From Firmicutes bacterium UBA2296 (lineage in GTDB: Bacteria; Bacillota; UBA994), in assembly GCA_002345475.1 (NCBI GenBank), contig DDWC01000048.1, positions 1 to 18,184 of the forward strand: a stretch of DNA of 18,184 bases. The letters are read 5' to 3'. The position numbers and the translations under genes were made by a program. The notes beneath the pieces are model-generated. The model worked only from the letters and a program-made list of their open reading frames with translations. It was not told where the DNA came from and did not search any database. Shown here in pieces: positions 14,114 to 18,184 of this stretch; within the stretch, counting starts at the first letter, position 1, and each line of letters starts with the position of its first letter.

Positions 14114-15916
14114 GTGTTGAAAAAGAGAATGACCAGGGCCGAGGTTCCCGAACATCTGACGTGGAATCTGGCCGATATTTTTTCCAGTGACGAGGTGTGG
14201 GAAGAAGCTCTGCTGGAGGTGGAAAAGCAGATTCCCACGGTTACAAAATATGAGGGCAAGCTGGCTGACGGCCCGTTGGTGCTGTTTGAATGCCTGGAGG
14301 CCGCCGAATTACTCCAGAAGAAACTGGTGCAGGTAATCAGCTACGCTTCGCTGAAGCAGTCTGGCGACGGAACCGACCCGGCTAATCAGATGGCAATGGG
14401 CAAGGCTGCCTCATTAATGGCCAAGGTGCAGGCTGCTACCTCCTTCGTGCGCTCGGAGATTCTGGCGCTGCCGGAAGGACTCCTGGAGAAGTACCTGGCC
14501 GAAGAACCCAAAGTTAAAGAGTTCGAGCGGATGCTTGGCAAAATGCTGGCCGAGAAGCCCTATGTGCTGAGTCCCGCAACAGAGGTGGCACTGGCGTCGC
14601 TCAGCGAGGTGCTGGCGTCTCCCTACATGATTTACAGCCGCTCCAAGGCGGCGGACATGGCCTTTGACCCGGTTCTGGACAAAGATGGCGTCAGCCACCC
14701 CATGTCTTTTGCCCTCTACGAAGAAGCCTATGAAAAGTCTGCCGATGTTGTGCTCAGGCGCAACGCCTATGAGTCCTTCACCAGAGGACTACACGCCTAC
14801 CAGAACACCTACGGCGCCACATGGGCCACCGAGGTAAAGAAACACGTTGTCACCGCCCGCCTGCGCGGCTATGAATCTGCCAGTCATATGCTGCTGTCCT
14901 GGCAGGAAGTGACTCTGGAGCCCTACAACCAGCTCCACGACATCATACTTAAGGAACTGGCCCCCCACATGCGTCGTTATGCCCGGTTGCGCAAGGAGGT
15001 TCTGGGCCTGGACAAGCTGCTTTATTGCGACATAGAAGCGCCCCTTGACCCGGAGTTCAGCCCCGCTGCCACCTTTGAGGACGCCAAGGAGATTATCCTC
15101 AACGGGCTGACAGTCCTGGGTGACGAGTACCGCGAAATCATGCGCGAGGGCCTCAACAATCGCTGGATCGACCTGGCAGAGAACGTGGGCAAGTCCACCG
15201 GAGCCTTCTGCAACGGCGTGCCTGATGTACATCCCTACATCCTGGTGACCTGGACAGACAATATGCGCAGCGCCCTGCTCCTCTCCCACGAACTGGGGCA
15301 CGCAGGGCACGGTGTAATGACCATGCGCAACCAGCGGCTGTCCCACGCCCGCGGTTCCATGTTCTTCACCGAAGCCCCTTCCATCATTAACGAGCTTCTG
15401 GTGGCAGAATACGTGAAGAAGAAAAGCGATGACCCCCGTATGCACCGCTGGCTGGCCATGCAGCTGCTGATGACCTACCATCACAACTTCGTAAGGCATC
15501 TCATCGAAGGCGAGCTGCAGCGGCGTATCTTCGCCATGGCCGAAAAGGGCCAGACCATTACCGCGGCTTTGCTCAGCAAAGTCCAGGGTGAGATTCTTGA
15601 AGAGTTCTGGGGTGGAGAAGTCGAGATTGACGAGGGCGCGAGGCTGACCTGGATGCGCCAGCCTCATTACTATATGGGACTTTACCCCTACAGCTACTCC
15701 GCAGGCCTGACCGTGGGCACGGCAGTGGTTGAGATGATGCGTGAAGAGGGACAGCCTGTCATCGACCGCTGGATGGAAGTGCTGAAGATGGGTGGCATGC
15801 TGCCGCCCCTGGAGCTGGCTAAGATGGCTGGAGTGGACATGAGCAAACCGGACGCCATTCGGAAGGCCGTTGCCTACGTCGGCTCACTGGTTGACGACGT
15901 AGTTAAGAACTTCTAG
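14114..15916 (+). CDS. pepF: Oligoendopeptidase F-like M3 metallopeptidase
   Basis: A 600-residue cytoplasmic zinc peptidase of the M3B family that cleaves short peptides. The zinc motif HELGH is at residues 392-396 (catalytic E393), and E420 (FFTEAPS) is the likely third ligand. The C-terminal YPYSYSAGLTVG tyrosine-rich loop, which binds the substrate backbone in this family, is present. Length and order are standard. The GTG at 14114 lies only a few bases after GGGAGG. The TTG at 14117 has better spacing, and the ATG at 14129 is a further option, so the start is uncertain by up to five codons. The gene stands alone between the palindrome-rich gap and a bidirectional terminator. Its role in recycling peptides to amino acids fits the catabolic genes at the left of the window. 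Confidence 0.93.
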   Translation: MLKKRMTRAEVPEHLTWNLADIFSSDEVWEEALLEVEKQIPTVTKYEGKLADGPLVLFECLEAAELLQKKLVQVISYASLKQSGDGTDPANQMAMGKAASLMAKVQAATSFVRSEILALPEGLLEKYLAEEPKVKEFERMLGKMLAEKPYVLSPATEVALASLSEVLASPYMIYSRSKAADMAFDPVLDKDGVSHPMSFALYEEAYEKSADVVLRRNAYESFTRGLHAYQNTYGATWATEVKKHVVTARLRGYESASHMLLSWQEVTLEPYNQLHDIILKELAPHMRRYARLRKEVLGLDKLLYCDIEAPLDPEFSPAATFEDAKEIILNGLTVLGDEYREIMREGLNNRWIDLAENVGKSTGAFCNGVPDVHPYILVTWTDNMRSALLLSHELGHAGHGVMTMRNQRLSHARGSMFFTEAPSIINELLVAEYVKKKSDDPRMHRWLAMQLLMTYHHNFVRHLIEGELQRRIFAMAEKGQTITAALLSKVQGEILEEFWGGEVEIDEGARLTWMRQPHYYMGLYPYSYSAGLTVGTAVVEMMREEGQPVIDRWMEVLKMGGMLPPLELAKMAGVDMSKPDAIRKAVAYVGSLVDDVVKNF

Positions 15917-15930
15917 TTGTCTTTGTCGAC

Positions 15931-15987
15931 GCAAAAAGAGAAGGCCTGCTGCCGCCTGGGCGGTGTGCAGGAGCCTTCTCTTTGCTT
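15931..15987. terminator. Bidirectional intrinsic terminator
   Basis: AAAGAGAAGGC (15935-15945) pairs with GCCTTCTCTTT (15973-15983), with an inner CTGC/GCAG helix. On the minus strand the stem runs straight into TTTTTGC. On the plus strand it is followed by GCTTTTA. It serves both pepF and the convergent DUF2164 gene. Confidence 0.85.
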
Positions 15988-16221
15988 TTATCTGGGGCGT
16001 TTGGCCAGTGCCAGAATGTCTTCGATGCGGGTGGTCATAAGGCTGTGAGCGTCTTCTACGGCCTGGTTATACACGTCAGGTGCCAGCTTAACCAGGAAGA
16101 AGTCCAGCAGCATGCTCGCCTTAAACTCGCTGACTTCTACGTCCCATTCCTTGTGTAAAAACTCGCGCAGTTCGGCAATAAGGCGGCTATGAAGTTCGAC
16201 GGACAGTCTTATCTGGCTCAT
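15988..16221 (-). CDS. DUF2164 family protein
   Basis: A 77-residue protein matching the small DUF2164 family in size and in its core ASMLLDFFLVKLAPDVYNQA, with a trailing RIEDILAL. Function is unknown. It is largely helical with no membrane segment or cysteine. The ATG at 16221 is used because GGGGAGG sits 7 bases upstream, overlapping the end of the peptidase gene. The frame is open further upstream, but inside the peptidase gene. It is the last gene of an apparent operon with the M23 peptidase (stop at 16226, four bases away) and is translationally close-coupled to it. The annotation rests on remembered family motifs and not on a search. Confidence 0.8.
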   Translation of the reverse strand: MSQIRLSVELHSRLIAELREFLHKEWDVEVSEFKASMLLDFFLVKLAPDVYNQAVEDAHSLMTTRIEDILALAKRPR

Positions 16222-16225
16222 GCTT

Positions 16226-17833
16226 CTACCTCCCCAGATAGCGCACCGAATTGGCAAAGGTGATAGGCTCACCCACGAGGAAATAGCCCGGCTCGAGATT
16301 GTGGCTGAAGTAGGACATGGTGAAGTGCAGATGGGGGCCCGTTGAGAACCCGGTGGAGCCTACGGTGCCCACCTGTTGACCGCGCTCGACTATTTGTCCC
16401 TCAGAGACGTGCAGCTCGTGCATGTGGAAATGCACGCTGAAAAGGCCTTGTCCATGGTCAATGACCAAAGTGTTGCCGGTGAGGATCAGGTTCATAGCCA
16501 GAGTGACCTTGCCGTTATTGGTAGCCACTATGGGGGTGCCGGTGGGCGCGGCCATGTCCAGACCCGAATGTCGCGACGAGGTGGGCGAGTTGTTGACGTA
16601 GCGGGTCTGACCAAACTCGGTGGTCAGGCGACTGTAGCCAACGGGCAAAACAAAGGGCTCGCTGTAATAGCGTTCGGGGGCACTGACCGCGCGGGAAGCG
16701 GGGAAGTAGCGGTTGTACTGGGCGTAAGCCTCTGGGTTCTGGGTGGCAGCCTGAGTGCCTGGGTCTATGGTCATGTATTGTATGTGAAACTCGCGGGTGA
16801 CTACACGCACCTGGCTTGTGGCCGTCTCCTGTCCGGGAAGGCCATAGGTAAAGGTGTACTCCCCCGGCCGTGTCCCGTAATGGGTGGGAATGTACGCCAC
16901 AAAACCGTCCTCATGGGGGAAAAGCGCCACGTTGGTGGCCATGTCGGTCTCAAGTACGGGAGTCACGCCCTCCGGCATATGCAGAGCGTAGAAAGCCGCC
17001 AGCTCTCCCTGAACGATCATGGGGCCCGGAGGGAGAAAAAGTGGCGGCAAATCCACCTGAACCGGGAACGAGGCCTGATATTCACCCCGGTAGGCCTGCT
17101 CTGGGTCGCCCCACAGAGCGGATATCTCGTACAGATATGTGCCGTTAAAGGCAATGAGCGGCAGGTGACCGTCAACCACAGACTCACGAAGTCTCATATT
17201 GCCCTTGGCATCGAACACGGTCAGCAACACGTCATCGGCGGGCAGCGAAAGGGTCAGGCTGAGACTAGCGTCTTCTGCAGTGACTACCACAGTGTCGCCT
17301 GCTCCCTGAGCCAGAGGAAGCTGGCCGGCCGCATACCAATTGTCATCCCACTTCTGAAACTCCCACTGGGATAGTGCCACCTGAGGAGCAACGCTAACAT
17401 CTGCCATGGTGATTTCCACGTGGGGCATGGCGGCGTGGGCGTAAATGTCGCTAAAAGCATCGTGGACAAAGAAAAATTCTGGCGTGGTCGAACGAAGAAC
17501 GCGATTGATCATCGGTCGTTTGAAATAGACTTCCCTGTCGGCGGTGATGTACACCTCGTAGGCCCGGGGCAACATGTAGGCCAGTGAAACCCTGAGGCTG
17601 TAGGCGGCCAGTGTGCTGCCTGGCGGTCCATCAACCACATCGCCCTGCAGGGCCGCCACCAGGTCCTCGGCCTGGTCAGGGCTCAGCGAGTATTGCTCGG
17701 AACTGGAAGAACCGCTGTGTGACACCGACAGCGACTGCACCGCTTTCGCGGAAAAAGGCAGGGAAAACAGCGCGCCTACCAAAGCAAACGCGATTACCAG
17801 CGCGCCAATCTTTACCCTGGATCTATCACTCAT
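16226..17833 (-). CDS. Secreted M23 (LytM-type) peptidoglycan endopeptidase
   Basis: A 535-residue exported protein. Positively charged SDRSRVK is followed by a hydrophobic core at residues 8-25 and a probable cleavage site after SAKA (residue 31). The central 350 residues look beta-rich and extracellular, without a recognised domain. The C-terminal M23 zinc domain (about 395-525) shows HSGLD (ligands H422 and D426), the HFHMHELH segment (468-475, with a catalytic histidine) and GPHLHF (H501, ligand H503). All catalytic positions are present, so activity is expected, probably on peptidoglycan cross-links. AAGGGGG precedes the ATG at 17833. It lies 18 bases behind the DUF2703-like gene and just ahead of the DUF2164 gene, so the three appear co-transcribed. 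Confidence 0.9.
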   Translation of the reverse strand: MSDRSRVKIGALVIAFALVGALFSLPFSAKAVQSLSVSHSGSSSSEQYSLSPDQAEDLVAALQGDVVDGPPGSTLAAYSLRVSLAYMLPRAYEVYITADREVYFKRPMINRVLRSTTPEFFFVHDAFSDIYAHAAMPHVEITMADVSVAPQVALSQWEFQKWDDNWYAAGQLPLAQGAGDTVVVTAEDASLSLTLSLPADDVLLTVFDAKGNMRLRESVVDGHLPLIAFNGTYLYEISALWGDPEQAYRGEYQASFPVQVDLPPLFLPPGPMIVQGELAAFYALHMPEGVTPVLETDMATNVALFPHEDGFVAYIPTHYGTRPGEYTFTYGLPGQETATSQVRVVTREFHIQYMTIDPGTQAATQNPEAYAQYNRYFPASRAVSAPERYYSEPFVLPVGYSRLTTEFGQTRYVNNSPTSSRHSGLDMAAPTGTPIVATNNGKVTLAMNLILTGNTLVIDHGQGLFSVHFHMHELHVSEGQIVERGQQVGTVGSTGFSTGPHLHFTMSYFSHNLEPGYFLVGEPITFANSVRYLGR

Positions 17834-17851
17834 GTGGTGCCCCCTTCAGTT

Positions 17852-18184
17852 TTAACAGCAACGTCCCTTATTAGAACAGTCGCAACCGCATTGCTCGGCC
17901 TCTTTCTCCTTCGCCTTGTCCAAACCGAGTACCTTCAGTGTAGCATGGCGGATGGCTTTAGCGGGGATATCATCGTACTGGTTTCCTTCGTAAAACACGG
18001 TACGGCATTCTGTTTCCGTTTCCAGGCAAGAGCTACACGATGAGCAATGGTTAAATTCCACCCGCATATCGAGGATTTCTTCGATCGGGGTGCCATCAAA
18101 GAGCAACATGTTTGATTCCGGAATGCGGGTATCGTCCAGCCTGGTCTCCAGGACCTCAACGGTGATCCCCTGGGGTTCCAGCTG
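17852..18184 (-). CDS. DUF2703-like cysteine-rich protein, 5' end cut by window
   Basis: The frame is open from the window end through 110 codons. An internal ATG at 18109 is not the start, because the upstream in-frame residues (LEPQGITVEVLETRLDD...RIPESN) match the middle of the DUF2703 family. Downstream are LLFDGTPIEEIL, the cysteine cluster HCSSCSSC, the ECRTVFYEGNQYDDIP motif and a cysteine-rich tail (CGCDCSNKGRCC). The family has no established function. The paired cysteines suggest metal binding or thiol redox chemistry, which is inference. The N-terminal part, where more cysteines would be expected, is outside the window. It is the upstream gene of the M23/DUF2164 group, 18 bases before the M23 start. 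Confidence 0.8.
   Translation of the reverse strand, partial: QLEPQGITVEVLETRLDDTRIPESNMLLFDGTPIEEILDMRVEFNHCSSCSSCLETETECRTVFYEGNQYDDIPAKAIRHATLKVLGLDKAKEKEAEQCGCDCSNKGRCC

Noticed and set aside
14789..15667. 292-codon open frame on the minus strand
   Set aside because: It is antisense to the oligoendopeptidase gene containing the HELGH motif, and has no family similarity.
16376..17374. 332-codon open frame on the plus strand
   Set aside because: It is fully antisense to the M23 peptidase gene, which has a signal peptide, catalytic motifs and a good ribosome-binding site. The long open frame reflects base composition.

Overview
This 18.2-kb window looks like ordinary chromosome from a Gram-positive, Firmicutes-type bacterium with a moderately high G+C content. 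A clostridial or Peptococcaceae-like lineage is my guess. The grounds are a complete T-box leader in front of tyrS, strong GGAGG ribosome-binding sites throughout, RocA-type aldehyde dehydrogenase sequence, NarL-type regulation, and intrinsic terminators. I can see no phage, plasmid, insertion sequence, tRNA, rRNA or CRISPR array. A species call is not possible from the sequence alone.

Left part (1-4934), amino-acid catabolism. The window opens with the 5' part of a minus-strand threonine/serine ammonia-lyase. It is divergent from a YtcJ-type metal-dependent amidohydrolase (475-2139, +). Facing the amidohydrolase across a strong bidirectional hairpin is a RocA/PruA-type glutamate-semialdehyde (P5C) dehydrogenase (2205-3743, -). 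Then comes an SDR-type L-threonine 3-dehydrogenase (3981-4934, -) with its own promoter and terminator. Two threonine-consuming enzymes and a proline/arginine-route dehydrogenase within 5 kb suggest a peptide or amino-acid user.

Middle part (5026-11277, +). A consensus-like promoter drives a tyrosine T-box riboswitch (specifier TAC, T-box core at 5252-5266, terminator at 5272-5308) upstream of tyrS (5494-6741). A short gap leads to a NarL/LuxR response regulator and its overlapping four-TM histidine kinase. Next are a tandem-GNAT acetyltransferase closed by a clear terminator, and an ABC-2 exporter pair (ATPase plus permease).

Right part (11274-13318, -). A translationally linked operon reads SDR epimerase-like protein, then MsrA, then an RsmC-like methyltransferase. 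It runs convergently into the ABC permease with a 4-base overlap. A 795-base gene-free block follows (13319-14113), holding a heptanucleotide tandem repeat and several palindromes. Then comes a PepF/M3 oligoendopeptidase (14114-15916, +). A bidirectional terminator separates it from a compact minus-strand operon: a DUF2703-like cysteine-rich protein (cut by the window end), a secreted M23 metallopeptidase, and a DUF2164 protein.

I do not see a clearly new multi-gene system. The items most worth a second look are the heptanucleotide repeats at three intergenic loci (one inside the tyrS leader), the palindrome-rich 795-base gap, the DUF2703/M23/DUF2164 operon, and an unusual HPPY motif in the methyltransferase.
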